DNA from: Aquirhabdus parva
Lineage (GTDB): Bacteria; Pseudomonadota; Gammaproteobacteria; Pseudomonadales; Moraxellaceae
Assembly: GCF_003351745.1 (NCBI RefSeq)
Contig: NZ_CP031222.1
Location: 850,207 to 914,206 of the forward strand
Length of the DNA: 64,000 nt
Direction: 5' to 3'
A program made the translations under genes and the position numbers. This document shows, piece by piece, positions 49,059 through 58,671 of this stretch; the first letter of the stretch is position 1; each line of letters begins with the position of its first letter. Below the pieces are notes generated by a model. That model saw only the letters and a list, made by a program, of their open reading frames with translations, ran no database searches and was not told the DNA's origin.

Positions 49059-49095
49059 AAAAAGAGACTTTGAAGTGAATTCAAAGTCTCTTTTT
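49059..49095. terminator. Bidirectional terminator between znuD and the peroxidase gene
   Basis: A perfect 16-bp stem (AAAAAGAGACTTTGAA with its complement) and loop GTGAA, with A and T tracts on either side; serves both convergent genes. Confidence 0.92.
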
Positions 49096-49096
49096 A

Positions 49097-50422
49097 TTAT
49101 TTGGTCGCTTTAACGACATAGCCGTCATTGAGCGTCTTTAAAAACACCACCATATCTCGAATCTCTTGATCATTCAGCGCAGGTTTATCTCCTGGTTTAC
49201 GATTAAAAGGGCGGTCAAAATTGATATTAGCCTGATATTGCTTTGGTAAGTCATCAAACTTATGCACACTGCCGTCTTTGTTCTTCGGATACCATTTTGC
49301 AGGATTAGTATCCCGAGTGACATAAAATTCAATGACTTGTTCAAGAGTATTGAATTTTCCGTTGTGAAAGAAAGCTTTGCGTAAGGCTACGTTGCGCAAG
49401 CTGGGTGTGCGGAAGGTGCCACAATATTGTGGCTTATCTTTGAGGTCTTGACGCTCAGGGCCACAGGCTCCGAGATCAAAGTACTCAGGATTTTGATTCA
49501 CCGTCAGTTGGTTGTTACGCGGGACGCCAATCGCAATTAAGCCAAAATCAGAGAATGCGGGGAAGCCACCAGTGTTGCTAATTCGGCTGACATGGCAGGA
49601 TGCACAGTTACCTTTTTGCGGATCGTTAAACGCTGCAAGTCCGCGCTGCTCTTGTGCACTGAGTTTGATTTGTCCACGCAGAAAAGCATCATATTTGCTG
49701 TTATAGGGGTAGAACTCTTGTGGATCTTGCAGGAACATTTCCAGTGCCAGTGTAGTCCATTTAAAGGCTTTGCTATCATCATCTAAAGCATCAGATCCGA
49801 AAGTGTCGCGGAATTGTGCGGCATAGGGTGCTTGGCGTAATTTTGTTGCAACTGCTGCTTGGCTAGGGTTAGCCATCTCATTTTTTGCTAAGAGCGGCAA
49901 GGCTGATTGGGCGTGCAGAGTAGCGGCGCGTCCATCCCAGTCATGCCCACCAACGGCACCCTGATCAATGCTCTCATCAATATCCTCGTCAAAATGATGC
50001 TCGGTAAATGGCGGAACATTTTGTTGGTAGCGTAGCGAAGGTACAGCACGTGCGCCCATCAGTTTTAAATCTGCACCACCCATTTGCGTTGCGAGGCTAT
50101 TAGGTGAGCCATAGGCAAACTTAGGGTCATGACAACTGGCACAGGACATCGTTCCGGAAGCGGAAAGACTCTTATCAAAGAAGATCTGACGACCTAGAGT
50201 CTGCATTTTTTTAAAATCAGGTTTAGCTTTCATCTGCATGGTGTAGACGTCATCTTGATCGACGTTACTTGCCTTGCTTGGCGCCAGATTCTCGGTTTTA
50301 TTGGCGATCTGTTGTGTCGATGACGGTGTCTCTTTGGAACTTTGTTTATCGCTACAGGATATCAGACTCATGCTGACCAGACACAATATAGCAGTTGATG
50401 AGGCATTAAGTGAGATGGGCAT
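49097..50422 (-). CDS. Lipoprotein dihaem cytochrome c peroxidase (MauG/CcpA family)
   Basis: From ATG 50422 it has 441 residues with a lipoprotein signal (LVSMSLISC, lipidated Cys near 22), then two c-type haem sites, SCASCHDP and NCASCHVS, as in bacterial cytochrome c peroxidases and MauG. GTFRTPSLRNVALRKAFFHNG near the C-terminus is a family signature. It should reduce H2O2 in the periplasm with electrons from cytochromes, or oxidise an unknown substrate. The lipid anchor is less usual for the family. Confidence 0.87.
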   Translation of the reverse strand: MPISLNASSTAILCLVSMSLISCSDKQSSKETPSSTQQIANKTENLAPSKASNVDQDDVYTMQMKAKPDFKKMQTLGRQIFFDKSLSASGTMSCASCHDPKFAYGSPNSLATQMGGADLKLMGARAVPSLRYQQNVPPFTEHHFDEDIDESIDQGAVGGHDWDGRAATLHAQSALPLLAKNEMANPSQAAVATKLRQAPYAAQFRDTFGSDALDDDSKAFKWTTLALEMFLQDPQEFYPYNSKYDAFLRGQIKLSAQEQRGLAAFNDPQKGNCASCHVSRISNTGGFPAFSDFGLIAIGVPRNNQLTVNQNPEYFDLGACGPERQDLKDKPQYCGTFRTPSLRNVALRKAFFHNGKFNTLEQVIEFYVTRDTNPAKWYPKNKDGSVHKFDDLPKQYQANINFDRPFNRKPGDKPALNDQEIRDMVVFLKTLNDGYVVKATK

Positions 50423-50583
50423 AGCGGCATCATATCTAGAGCGGTTTAATCTCACAGATTATTTCAGAATTATTGCAGCAGAATGACAACGCTAAGAGAT
50501 GCAGGGGAATAGGAACAGTGGTTTTACTTAAGAATAAAAGAGTTAGACCTCTAGGTAAAATTTTGTCGTCAAATTTAATATTT

Positions 50584-50601
50584 TTGTCACCAAACTGACA
50601 T
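50584..50601 (+). promoter_or_regulatory. Candidate Pho box
   Basis: TTGTCAC-CAAA-CTGACAT matches the PhoB consensus CTGTCAT-N4-CTGTCAT at 11 of 14 defined positions, with the right 11-base period. AGAATA about a dozen bases downstream could be the -10. It precedes a phosphatase gene by 89 bases. Confidence 0.5.
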
Positions 50602-50690
50602 GCAAAGGGGAAAGAATAACCCAGTTAATTGATTCGCTCGATAGCCAAGCTGATCCCTCATCTTGCTCGCTAAGTATACGGAATAATTCT

Positions 50691-52382
50691 ATGAATCCAG
50701 TTTATCGCTTACTCCCCATTGTTGTTTTAATGTCATCTATTTTCCTTGCCGGATGTGGTAGTGAAGATGATGCCAACGATGCTGTTCCAGCCGAAACACA
50801 AGTTACGACAGGTTTGCAATCCAATATTAAAAACGTGGTTGTGATTTATGCGGAAAACCGTGGTTTTGACAATATCTATGGTCTGTTCCCAGGAGCAGAT
50901 GGTATCCCGGGCGTTAACCCAACGGCTGTGGGTAGCTATATCCCTCAGACTGATCGCGACGATGCAAATACGGTCTTCGGAAAGTTACCCAGAGTATGGG
51001 GTGGGGTCACTGCACCAGCACAATCTGTAACTATTGCGGAGGGTAATACGGCTTATCAGGATAACGTACCCTTCCAAATTGATTCACCAAAAGGTTTCCA
51101 AAATACTGGTACCGTAGTAGACCAAAGCGTTATCACGCGTGATCTGTATCATCGTTTCTATAACAATCAGATGCAGATCAATGGTGGTAAGAATGATAAG
51201 TTTGCAGCCTATGCCGATTCCGGTGGTTTGGTCATGGGTTACTACGATGGCAGTAAAATGGCATTGTGGAATCTGGCAAAACAGTATGTGCTTGCCGATA
51301 ATTTTTTCCAAGGTGCCTTTGGTGGTTCGTTCTTAAATCATCAATATTTAATCTGTGCGTGTGCCCCTGTTTATCCAGCAACAGGTGCAGCGGTGACATC
51401 GGCATCTAACTCAATTTCTGTACTGAATAAAGATAGCAACGGTAATTACTTACCTGTATTGACTCAAAGTGCACAATCTTCTAAATCGGCACTAAATGAT
51501 AATGGTGCACCAAAATTTGTGAATGATAGTGCGCTGACACCGCTGAATTATGCGGGCGATAATCTCTATCATGGTATCAATACCATGCAACCACCTTACC
51601 AACCAAGTGCTGTTGCCACTGCTGCCGGTGCAAATCCTGCAACTGCGGATTTGGGTAATAAAAGTACTTTATACCCACAAACAACCACAACCATTGGCGA
51701 TTTACTGGATAAAAAGAATGTTTCTTGGGCTTGGTATGCTGGTGCATGGAATGCTGCAATCGCTGATGCACCAAATACAAAGCGTACTGTGATCGGTACT
51801 GGCAAAATTCAATTCCAAACACATCACCAACCATTTAACTACTTCTCAGAGTTTGACCCAACGCAGCCAACAACATTGGCATACCGTAATCAACATTTGA
51901 AAGACTTTGATGCCAGTTTCTTACAGGATGCTGCAGCAGGAACATTGCCGGCGGTTTCTTTCTACAAGCCACAAGGCAACTTAAATCAACATGCGGGTTA
52001 TGCTAGTATTGCTGATGGTGATAAGCATATTGCTGATGTGGTTGCACAATTGCAAAAGAGCCCACAATGGAAAAACATGGCAATCGTGATCACTTACGAT
52101 GAGAATGGCGGCTTCTGGGATCATAAAGCCGTGCCTAAAGGCGATGTCTGGGGTCCAGGTACACGTATTCCAGCAATCGTGATATCCCCATGGTCGAAGA
52201 AAGGCTTTGTTGATCATACACAGTATGACACTGCATCGATCCTACGCTTCATTACTCGTCGCTTTGGTCTCGATACTCTGCCAGGTTTGGCACAACGTGA
52301 TGATGCACTTGTGAAAAATGGTGGCGTGAAGATGGGTGATTTGACAAAGGCATTTGACTTCAATCAAACACCAACGCCTTAA
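50691..52382 (+). CDS. AcpA-like acid phosphatase / phosphoesterase lipoprotein
   Basis: Member of the phospholipase C/acid phosphatase superfamily (PF04185). The 563-residue protein has a lipoprotein signal (VLMSSIFLAGC, lipidated Cys 22), the metal and nucleophile segment IYAENRGFDNIYGLFPGADG, HQYLICACAPVYP, and the C-terminal metal site TYDENGGFWDHKAVP with GPGTRIPAIVISPWSKKGFVDHT. It resembles AcpA more than haemolytic PLC, since it starts with ENRGFDN rather than ENRSFDH. It is probably exported to release phosphate. The Pho-like box supports this. Confidence 0.87.
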   Translation: MNPVYRLLPIVVLMSSIFLAGCGSEDDANDAVPAETQVTTGLQSNIKNVVVIYAENRGFDNIYGLFPGADGIPGVNPTAVGSYIPQTDRDDANTVFGKLPRVWGGVTAPAQSVTIAEGNTAYQDNVPFQIDSPKGFQNTGTVVDQSVITRDLYHRFYNNQMQINGGKNDKFAAYADSGGLVMGYYDGSKMALWNLAKQYVLADNFFQGAFGGSFLNHQYLICACAPVYPATGAAVTSASNSISVLNKDSNGNYLPVLTQSAQSSKSALNDNGAPKFVNDSALTPLNYAGDNLYHGINTMQPPYQPSAVATAAGANPATADLGNKSTLYPQTTTTIGDLLDKKNVSWAWYAGAWNAAIADAPNTKRTVIGTGKIQFQTHHQPFNYFSEFDPTQPTTLAYRNQHLKDFDASFLQDAAAGTLPAVSFYKPQGNLNQHAGYASIADGDKHIADVVAQLQKSPQWKNMAIVITYDENGGFWDHKAVPKGDVWGPGTRIPAIVISPWSKKGFVDHTQYDTASILRFITRRFGLDTLPGLAQRDDALVKNGGVKMGDLTKAFDFNQTPTP

Positions 52383-52430
52383 TCAGGTGTAGGTCGATTT
52401 AAGAAAGCTTCATTCGTTTTTAAGCTGATA

Positions 52431-52461
52431 AAAAAAACGCGCATTTAATGCGCGTTTTTTT
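52431..52461 (+). terminator. Rho-independent terminator after the phosphatase
   Basis: A perfect 14-bp stem around CGCGCAT-TTA-ATGCGCG, flanked by A7 and T7 tracts. Confidence 0.92.
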
Positions 52462-52530
52462 ATTTTTGGTGTTATTTAACTTTAGTAAAGAGTATCGGTA
52501 GAATATTAATAATAATTGTTCACATATTGC

Positions 52531-52549
52531 AAATGAGAACTATTCCTGT
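52531..52549 (+). promoter_or_regulatory. Predicted Fur box upstream of piuA
   Basis: AAATGAGAACTATTCCTGT has the AATGAGAA-x-x-ATTC core typical of Fur sites in Acinetobacter and Pseudomonas, though its right arm is imperfect. It lies 102 bases before the receptor start. Confidence 0.55.
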
Positions 52550-52651
52550 TATTGTTAGTAACGTCTTGTAGCACTTTGTATCAATTCGTTCTTTTTGACT
52601 CAGGTTGATCGTGCTGGTTTTTCTATTTAAGAGTTTTGGTTTGGGGATAAG

Positions 52652-55132
52652 TTGATGATTTTACGCGCCACTCATAAGCATGATGTGATCTTTACCTATA
52701 AAAAAGTATCGACCGTGGCCTCGATGCTCGCGATGACTCTACCGAGCATGGCGATGGCAGCGGAGTCGCAAGAGTCTGTTTTACCAACGATTAAAGTGGA
52801 AGCAACTAAAGAAAAACCCGTATATCAAACCAAAAAAGTCCAATCTCCAAAGTATACCGAACCACTTCGCGATACCCCGCAGACCATTACCGTTGTCAAT
52901 AAAAAAGCCATTGAAGATCAGAGCCTGTTGTCGCTACGTGAAATCCTCAGCACTGTTCCCGGTATTACCTTTGGTGCAGGTGAGGGTGGTGGTGGTTATG
53001 GTGACAAAATCAATATTCGCGGGTTCAATGCCAGCAATGACATTACCTTGGATGGCTTAAGAGAGAGTGCATTATTTTCACGCACAGATCCTTTTAATAT
53101 CGAACAAATTGAAGTAGTGAAGGGGTCAAACTCCGCAGTTTCAGGTTCAGGTGCGGTCGGTGGTTCAGTCAATTTAGTCAGTAAAATGCCTGAAAATAAG
53201 AACTTCGTAGATCTGGGTGCAAGCTTAGGTACAGACCATTATTACCGGACGACTGTTGATGCTAATCAGAAGATTGACGACACCACTGCGGTTCGTTTAA
53301 ATCTGATGGCGCACAAAAATGATGTGCCAGGACGTGATGTCGAAGAGTTAAAGCGTTGGGGTTTTGCACCTTCTATTACCTTTGGTCTAGGAACGCCTAC
53401 GCGCTTCACGCTGAGCTATCTTTATCAAACTGATAATAATACACCGCAATATGGTGTGCCGTATTATAACGGTCGCCAAGTAGATGGTATTGATCCTGCT
53501 AACTATTATGGTTATGCCAATGTCGATAAACAAAAAAGTACAGTAAACGAAATCACAGCGCTATTTGAGCATGAATTCAATGATAGCCTGTCTGTGCGAA
53601 ATATCACCCGTGCCGCAAAAGTTGAGCAATATACACTTGTCGATCCTCCGCAAGCAGCAGCTGGCGGACTATGTCTAGCGAATGGATTGGCACCATCGGG
53701 CTGGAGTCAGACTGCAAGTGCTACAGGCGTGATTACCACAAATATGTCAGGCTACCAGAGCTGTGCCAAAGGGGTGACACCTGGGACGTATGTTCCTTCT
53801 GGCCCACGTGGAAACGTCCGTGATACCGTCAATAAACTGCTCACCAATCAGACTGATGTGACTTGGAAGTTTAATACGGCTGAGATTGAACATACCTTGG
53901 TGACCGGACTATCGTTGTCTCATGAGTCTTTTGACTTAAGTACGGGGAACTCATTCCGTAATGCGGGCGGTGCGTTACCAAATCCGGTATTACCGAATAT
54001 CAATGTCTATGCGCCGGACACGGATTACACCGGGCCATTGAACTATATTCAAACATCGACGACTTCCGGTACCTTAGACAATCAGGCGGTTTATGCATTT
54101 GATACCCTCAAATTTAATGAACATTGGTTAGCGAACGTCGGTGTGCGTTATGACCATAGCGAAGGAGAGTCGACAGCTCTTACGTATGCGACCCCTGCGA
54201 CAGGTGGTGCAATTACTGCAATATCGCCTTTGAAAGACAAAGCCAACACATGGTCTTATAAAGCCGGTCTGGTTTATAAGCCAATCGAAACTGCAAGCTT
54301 CTATGTATCGTATGGCAACTCTAAAACGCCTTCAGATGCTACGGTCACTGGCACAGCGTGTACCATCACGGCAGCTTCAGCCACGACTGCTGCATCATCA
54401 ACATGTAATGTCAAACCAGAAACCGCAGTCACCTATGAAATTGGTACCAAATGGGATGTGCTAGACAGCAAGCTGTCACTGACAGCGGCACTGTTTGATA
54501 CGGAGCGCAGTAATTACAAGGTGGCTGACCCTGCTAACCCAGATAACCCAACAGGAACACAAACACTGGACGGTAGCGCACGCGTTCGTGGTTTGGAGCT
54601 GGGCGCAGCGGGATTAATTACCCATAACTGGTCGGTCTTTGCAAACTTGACCGCGCAGCGCAGCAAAGTTTTGCAAGGGGCTTCTGATTTTGTTGCGGCA
54701 GGCGGTGTTAACGGCACTCAAGGCGATTTCACCAAAGGTGATCCTCTGCTTAATGTTCCAGAGCTTGCAGCGAGTGTATGGACGACCTATGACGTAACCC
54801 GTAAATTGCAGTTAGGCTATGGCGTGACCTATACAGGCCCAATGTACCTGACTCAACATGCGGGGATCTTGGTCGATGGCACAGGTGTTGTGGTAAACGG
54901 TAAACTGGTGCCAGCAGCCTATGCGGGTCAGACCACCATTCCGCTTGTACAGTCACAAAGTATTGTCATGCATAACCTTGCTGTAACGTATAAGTTTAAT
55001 CGTCAGTTGAGCGCGCAGATCAATGTGAAGAATATTTTTGATAAAGAATATTACACAGCGATTCGTAACAATGGCTGGGCGGTTCCGGGTGATGGTCGCT
55101 CAGCGGTATTGAACCTGACGTATCATTTCTAA
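52652..55132 (+). CDS. piuA: TonB-dependent catecholate siderophore receptor (PiuA/Fiu type)
   Basis: Outer-membrane receptor of 826 residues. It has a long n-region and signal peptide cleaved near MAMA (residue 35), the TonB-box region VLPTIKVEATKE, a plug (DTPQTITVVNKKAIEDQ, INIRGFNASNDITLDGLRE, IEVVKGSNSAVSGSGAVGGSVNLVSK written here in parts by function) and a barrel ending in LNLTYHF. PiuA/Fiu receptors take up monocatechol iron complexes. piuC follows, as in Pseudomonas and Acinetobacter, which supports the subgroup. The substrate is inferred. Confidence 0.88.
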   Translation: MMILRATHKHDVIFTYKKVSTVASMLAMTLPSMAMAAESQESVLPTIKVEATKEKPVYQTKKVQSPKYTEPLRDTPQTITVVNKKAIEDQSLLSLREILSTVPGITFGAGEGGGGYGDKINIRGFNASNDITLDGLRESALFSRTDPFNIEQIEVVKGSNSAVSGSGAVGGSVNLVSKMPENKNFVDLGASLGTDHYYRTTVDANQKIDDTTAVRLNLMAHKNDVPGRDVEELKRWGFAPSITFGLGTPTRFTLSYLYQTDNNTPQYGVPYYNGRQVDGIDPANYYGYANVDKQKSTVNEITALFEHEFNDSLSVRNITRAAKVEQYTLVDPPQAAAGGLCLANGLAPSGWSQTASATGVITTNMSGYQSCAKGVTPGTYVPSGPRGNVRDTVNKLLTNQTDVTWKFNTAEIEHTLVTGLSLSHESFDLSTGNSFRNAGGALPNPVLPNINVYAPDTDYTGPLNYIQTSTTSGTLDNQAVYAFDTLKFNEHWLANVGVRYDHSEGESTALTYATPATGGAITAISPLKDKANTWSYKAGLVYKPIETASFYVSYGNSKTPSDATVTGTACTITAASATTAASSTCNVKPETAVTYEIGTKWDVLDSKLSLTAALFDTERSNYKVADPANPDNPTGTQTLDGSARVRGLELGAAGLITHNWSVFANLTAQRSKVLQGASDFVAAGGVNGTQGDFTKGDPLLNVPELAASVWTTYDVTRKLQLGYGVTYTGPMYLTQHAGILVDGTGVVVNGKLVPAAYAGQTTIPLVQSQSIVMHNLAVTYKFNRQLSAQINVKNIFDKEYYTAIRNNGWAVPGDGRSAVLNLTYHF

Positions 55133-55198
55133 TCAGCAGCGCGGCAAAGATACCATTTGCTTAGCGGTCACGATTTAACATGACGATGACATTCAATT

Positions 55199-55236
55199 AA
55201 CATCAGTTTTGCTCAAGCAAAGCTGATGTTTTTTTT
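55199..55236 (+). terminator. Rho-independent terminator between piuA and piuC
   Basis: AACATCAG...CTGATGTT with an inner TTTGC-TCAA-GCAAA stem and eight T. It would limit read-through from piuA into piuC, so piuC may have its own promoter. Confidence 0.85.
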
Positions 55237-55316
55237 CGAAATAGATCAATGAAATGTGTTAAAAGTAAATTTATAACGGATCAATGCTTTGCAGATACAG
55301 CAAGAGAGAGTTCTTT

Positions 55317-56012
55317 ATGTTGCTACAAATCCCCAATGTATTAAGCCCTGAGCAGGTCCAAGCTTGCCGAACTGCACTGATACAAACCGAATGGGCTGAT
55401 GGCAAGATTACGGCGGGCTATCAGTCTGGAAAAGCAAAACATAATCTTCAACTCTCAGAGGATAATCCCATCGCACGTGAGTGGTCTGCCCTGATTCTTA
55501 AAGCGCTTGAGCAACACCAGTTGTTTATTGCTGCGGCCTTACCGCTCAAGATATTTCCGCCACTTTTTAATTGTTATCAAGGAGGTGGTCATTTTGGTCT
55601 TCATGTCGATAATGCTATTCGCGATATCCGCGCGGAGGGTTTTGGTCCTGTAGTAGATCGGGTGCGTACCGATATTTCTGCGACTTTGTTTTTAAGTGAG
55701 CCTGAGGAATATGAGGGTGGGGAACTCTTGATCGAAGATACTTATGGGGCAAAGAGTGTCAAATTACCAGCAGGGCATATGATTCTTTATCCTTCAACCA
55801 GTTTGCATAAAGTGAATCCTGTCACTCAAGGTGCACGCATTGCATCCTTTTTTTGGATTCAAAGTTTAGTGCGGGATGATGCACAGCGCACTGTTTTATT
55901 CGATCTTGATCAGTCGATACAGCATCTTACTTTGGCTACACCTGATCATCCATCCCTCGTCCAATTGACAGGTGTTTATCATAATTTGCTAAGAATGTGG
56001 TCGAATGCGTAA
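55317..56012 (+). CDS. piuC: Fe(II)/2-oxoglutarate-dependent dioxygenase PiuC (PKHD type)
   Basis: YbiX/PiuC-type PKHD hydroxylase of 231 residues. The iron-binding residues are in [11 protein letters not shown] (H and D) and TSLHKVNPV (second H); the 2-oxoglutarate Arg is in [13 protein letters not shown]. The family is iron-regulated next to catecholate receptors; its substrate is unknown. An earlier in-frame start (55284) exists, but AGAGAG precedes ATG 55317 and homologues start MLLQIPNVL. Confidence 0.93.
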   Translation: MLLQIPNVLSPEQVQACRTALIQTEWADGKITAGYQSGKAKHNLQLSEDNPIAREWSALILKALEQHQLFIAAALPLKIFPPLFNCYQGGGHFGLHVDNAIRDIRAEGFGPVVDRVRTDISATLFLSEPEEYEGGELLIEDTYGAKSVKLPAGHMILYPSTSLHKVNPVTQGARIASFFWIQSLVRDDAQRTVLFDLDQSIQHLTLATPDHPSLVQLTGVYHNLLRMWSNA

Positions 56013-56186
56013 AAAATGTGATTTAAGTCACTAAAATGTAAAAAGATATGTGTCACAGGGAGTCTGGTTATACTTTTTTGATTAAAATCAATAGCGCAAA
56101 AATAAAATATTCTCTATTTAAGGCTTTGACTTCCCCCCGCTTTTTGTGTCCTAATCCGTTGTAGGAATAATAAAATTGTAGATGAC

Positions 56187-56771
56187 ATGATTCAGCCTCT
56201 CAAGTCTCGCCTATCTCATTGGTTTTTAAGTATAGTGCGTTCAAGTCTGGCTTTTTCTAGTTTACAACGGCATGGAGCCCTCGTTGTTGCACTTGCTTTA
56301 CACGCCACGTGTAATCCAGTGTTTGCAGATGACGCTTTACCATCCCCGAGTAATCTTGAAGACGCCAAGTCAGATGTACTGCAGCTTGATCGCGATTTAG
56401 CGCATCTCAAGCAGCGTATGCTGCTGCCTGAACGTACCGTACTCTTATTTGGTTTAACGCCACGTAGCCAGCTCAGTGTGCAAAGTGTGCAAATCAGTAT
56501 TGATGGTAAGGCACTGCCAATTCGTCAGTATGATCAGAGTTCTTTGGCTGCTTTACTCAAAGGCGGTATGGATACCGTGATGGATGCAAACTTGAAAACA
56601 GGCATTCATATGATCGATATTGAGGTTGTGCAAACGAATCGCCCTAAGCTAACTCAGCGTATTGAGTTTACAAAGACCATCTCTAAAGATATTTTGGCAG
56701 TGCAATTGCTTGAGCACCCTGGAGTGGGTGAGCGTCCGCTTCGCTTGGTTGAATGGAGTCAGCATGATTAA
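56187..56771 (+). CDS. Exported protein of unknown function, first gene of the ExbB/TPR cluster
   Basis: A 194-residue protein with an N-terminal hydrophobic stretch (HGALVVALALHATCNPVFA, likely signal cleaved after VFA near residue 47). The mature part begins with an acidic helical region (SNLEDAKSDVLQLDRDLAHLKQRML) and then a beta-rich domain (VQISIDGKALPIR; GIHMIDIEVV), like a small Ig or carboxypeptidase-regulatory-like fold. I do not recognise a family. Its end overlaps the next gene by eight bases, so they are coupled. Confidence 0.75.
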   Translation: MIQPLKSRLSHWFLSIVRSSLAFSSLQRHGALVVALALHATCNPVFADDALPSPSNLEDAKSDVLQLDRDLAHLKQRMLLPERTVLLFGLTPRSQLSVQSVQISIDGKALPIRQYDQSSLAALLKGGMDTVMDANLKTGIHMIDIEVVQTNRPKLTQRIEFTKTISKDILAVQLLEHPGVGERPLRLVEWSQHD

Positions 56772-58512
56772 ACGCAATACGGCTCTTGCTTCTAGATCTA
56801 CATTCTTGTCTGTCGATATTCAGCCAAAATCGCTTTTAAAGACTACCCAGCTTCTGACCGCTTTGGTCTTGGCGAGTTTCAGTATTGCGCATGCAACTCC
56901 TTTAGAGATTCGTCGTGATGCACGCGAGCCTGGGTTTGCTCAGGTCATGTATGCCTATTATCAAGATAAACCCTATGAAGCTTTGACCACGCTGCTTGCC
57001 AATCGTCAATTGGCCTTTAATGCGGCAGGGACAGGCAATGTCCTACTCAGTAATTTATATACCCGTTACGGACTCCCTCGTGAGGCGGAGGCCGCTCTAA
57101 CTCGGGCAGGTTTTAGCGATGTGACCGCAGGAAATCGCAACGATCCGTGGCTGAGCTATGGCAAATTGGTCTATCAGACGGGTCAGGATTCGTTAGCACT
57201 GAATTTTTTACGTGACCCACCAGCATTGTTATCTCCGAAGCAGGAAAGCGAGCGTATGGTCATGGTGACCAATATTCTGGCAAGAACCGAACGGGCTGAC
57301 GAAGCCGTTGCGGTTTTACAGAGTTTTGAAACACCTATTTATTACTATCGTAAACTGGCACGCTATAACCTTGCGCTATCGCTGCTCACCAGAAAAAAGA
57401 CAGAATCAGCGCGCCCAGTCAGTGACGAAGATAAGCAACACGAGTTACTGGCGACACGGATCTTAGAAGATCTGATGTTGGATAAGATTCCACCCTTGAA
57501 GCCGATCATCAAGGTTGATGAGCGTGGTCGCACGAAAGACATTAGTCTGGGTGACAAAGACGGGGATGGCAAAGGTCTGTTTAGCTGGTTCCGTGGTAAA
57601 AGTGACAGTGCTACGCGTCAGAATAGCTTGATTGAGAATCGTGAGATCGGCAATGCATCAACTTTTACCAAAAGTGCCTTAATCGGCGGTGATGTCAAAG
57701 ATGATTCAATCACGCCACGTGATCTCTCAAATCTGAATGATAAAATTGCATTATCGCTGGCTTATCTACGCTTGATCCGTAATGAGCCTGAGCTTGCAAA
57801 ATCTGCCTTGCGTGGCGTACAGCTCGATAGCCCTTATAGTAATCAAGCCTTGCTAACCAGTGCCCATATTTATTATCGGTTGAATGATTTTAAGCGCAGT
57901 TATAACTTTTCCAATGAATTGACCAAGCGAAATGCAGCCGATCCATTGGTTCAGGAAGGTTGGTTGTTATCTGCAAGTGCGCTGGAAGAACAGCATGATC
58001 CAAATGCCTTGGATCGCTATCGTGCGGCGATTCAGATTTATAAAGAGCAAACGGCAGCTATTAGCCAGTTTGATCGTGATCTTGAAAAGCTGGATGTCCT
58101 ACGCTTATTCCCTGTTGAGGCATTAGATCCCATTTTATTAGGATTACCACAAATCCCTCAGACGCCTCAGGCGGGCCTTTGGGCGCAGTTGCTGGAACGC
58201 AGCGAAATATTGGCGATATTGCAACAAGTTCAGCAAACGCAATTACTGGAAAGCAAGTTAGCAGGCTATGACAAGCAGCTATCAGTACTTGAAGCCGTAA
58301 ATACCAGTAATAAAGATGATCGAACCGATCTTAAAGCAACACGTGTACTGCTTGAAAAAGTGAAAAGTGATTTTCAGAAATCGGAAGCCCAAGATCGTAA
58401 GGCGTTGCTTGCTCAGATTCGTGTGTCGTTGAAGCAAAAGCAATTCCAATTGGATCACTACTTGACCGAATCGTTGCTTGGATTGCAGCGGGTTGGTGGC
58501 AGCAAACGCTAG
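56764..58512 (+). CDS. Exported TPR-like protein (582 aa)
   Basis: From ATG 56764, preceded by GGAG with a six-base spacer, it has 582 residues, a long basic n-region and a signal peptide (LLTALVLASFSIAHA, cleaved near residue 45). The mature protein is alpha-helical with TPR-like repeats, for example AQVMYAYYQDKPYEALTTLL, NVLLSNLYTRYGLPREAEAAL, and NQALLTSAHIYYRLNDFKRSY. A GDKDGDGKGLFSW acidic insertion lies near 260. The last 100 residues are coiled-coil. An upstream in-frame ATG at 56662 would lie inside the previous gene and is unlikely. Probable periplasmic scaffold of the cluster. Confidence 0.8.
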   Translation: MIKRNTALASRSTFLSVDIQPKSLLKTTQLLTALVLASFSIAHATPLEIRRDAREPGFAQVMYAYYQDKPYEALTTLLANRQLAFNAAGTGNVLLSNLYTRYGLPREAEAALTRAGFSDVTAGNRNDPWLSYGKLVYQTGQDSLALNFLRDPPALLSPKQESERMVMVTNILARTERADEAVAVLQSFETPIYYYRKLARYNLALSLLTRKKTESARPVSDEDKQHELLATRILEDLMLDKIPPLKPIIKVDERGRTKDISLGDKDGDGKGLFSWFRGKSDSATRQNSLIENREIGNASTFTKSALIGGDVKDDSITPRDLSNLNDKIALSLAYLRLIRNEPELAKSALRGVQLDSPYSNQALLTSAHIYYRLNDFKRSYNFSNELTKRNAADPLVQEGWLLSASALEEQHDPNALDRYRAAIQIYKEQTAAISQFDRDLEKLDVLRLFPVEALDPILLGLPQIPQTPQAGLWAQLLERSEILAILQQVQQTQLLESKLAGYDKQLSVLEAVNTSNKDDRTDLKATRVLLEKVKSDFQKSEAQDRKALLAQIRVSLKQKQFQLDHYLTESLLGLQRVGGSKR

Positions 58513-58671
58513 GATTGGTAGAGGTTTCTCTCTGCTGATTTTAGCCAGCTGTGAGTGTTACAGGTCAACGTAAAATAACGCTTTATTTGCTTAACTCGAT
58601 GCTCAAGCTGTGATGCTTGAGATCATCATCTGGTTCGCATAAGCGAAGGTTATAAATCAAGGATAGTTCTT

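Noticed and set aside
56662-56763. Upstream in-frame extension of the 582-residue TPR protein
   Set aside because: It would lie inside the preceding gene, has no SD, and would bury the signal peptide; GGAG supports ATG 56764.
58603-58622. CTCAAGC...GCTTGAG hairpin upstream of the large TPR gene
   Set aside because: Seven-base stem without a T-run or defined context; too weak to call a terminator or switch.
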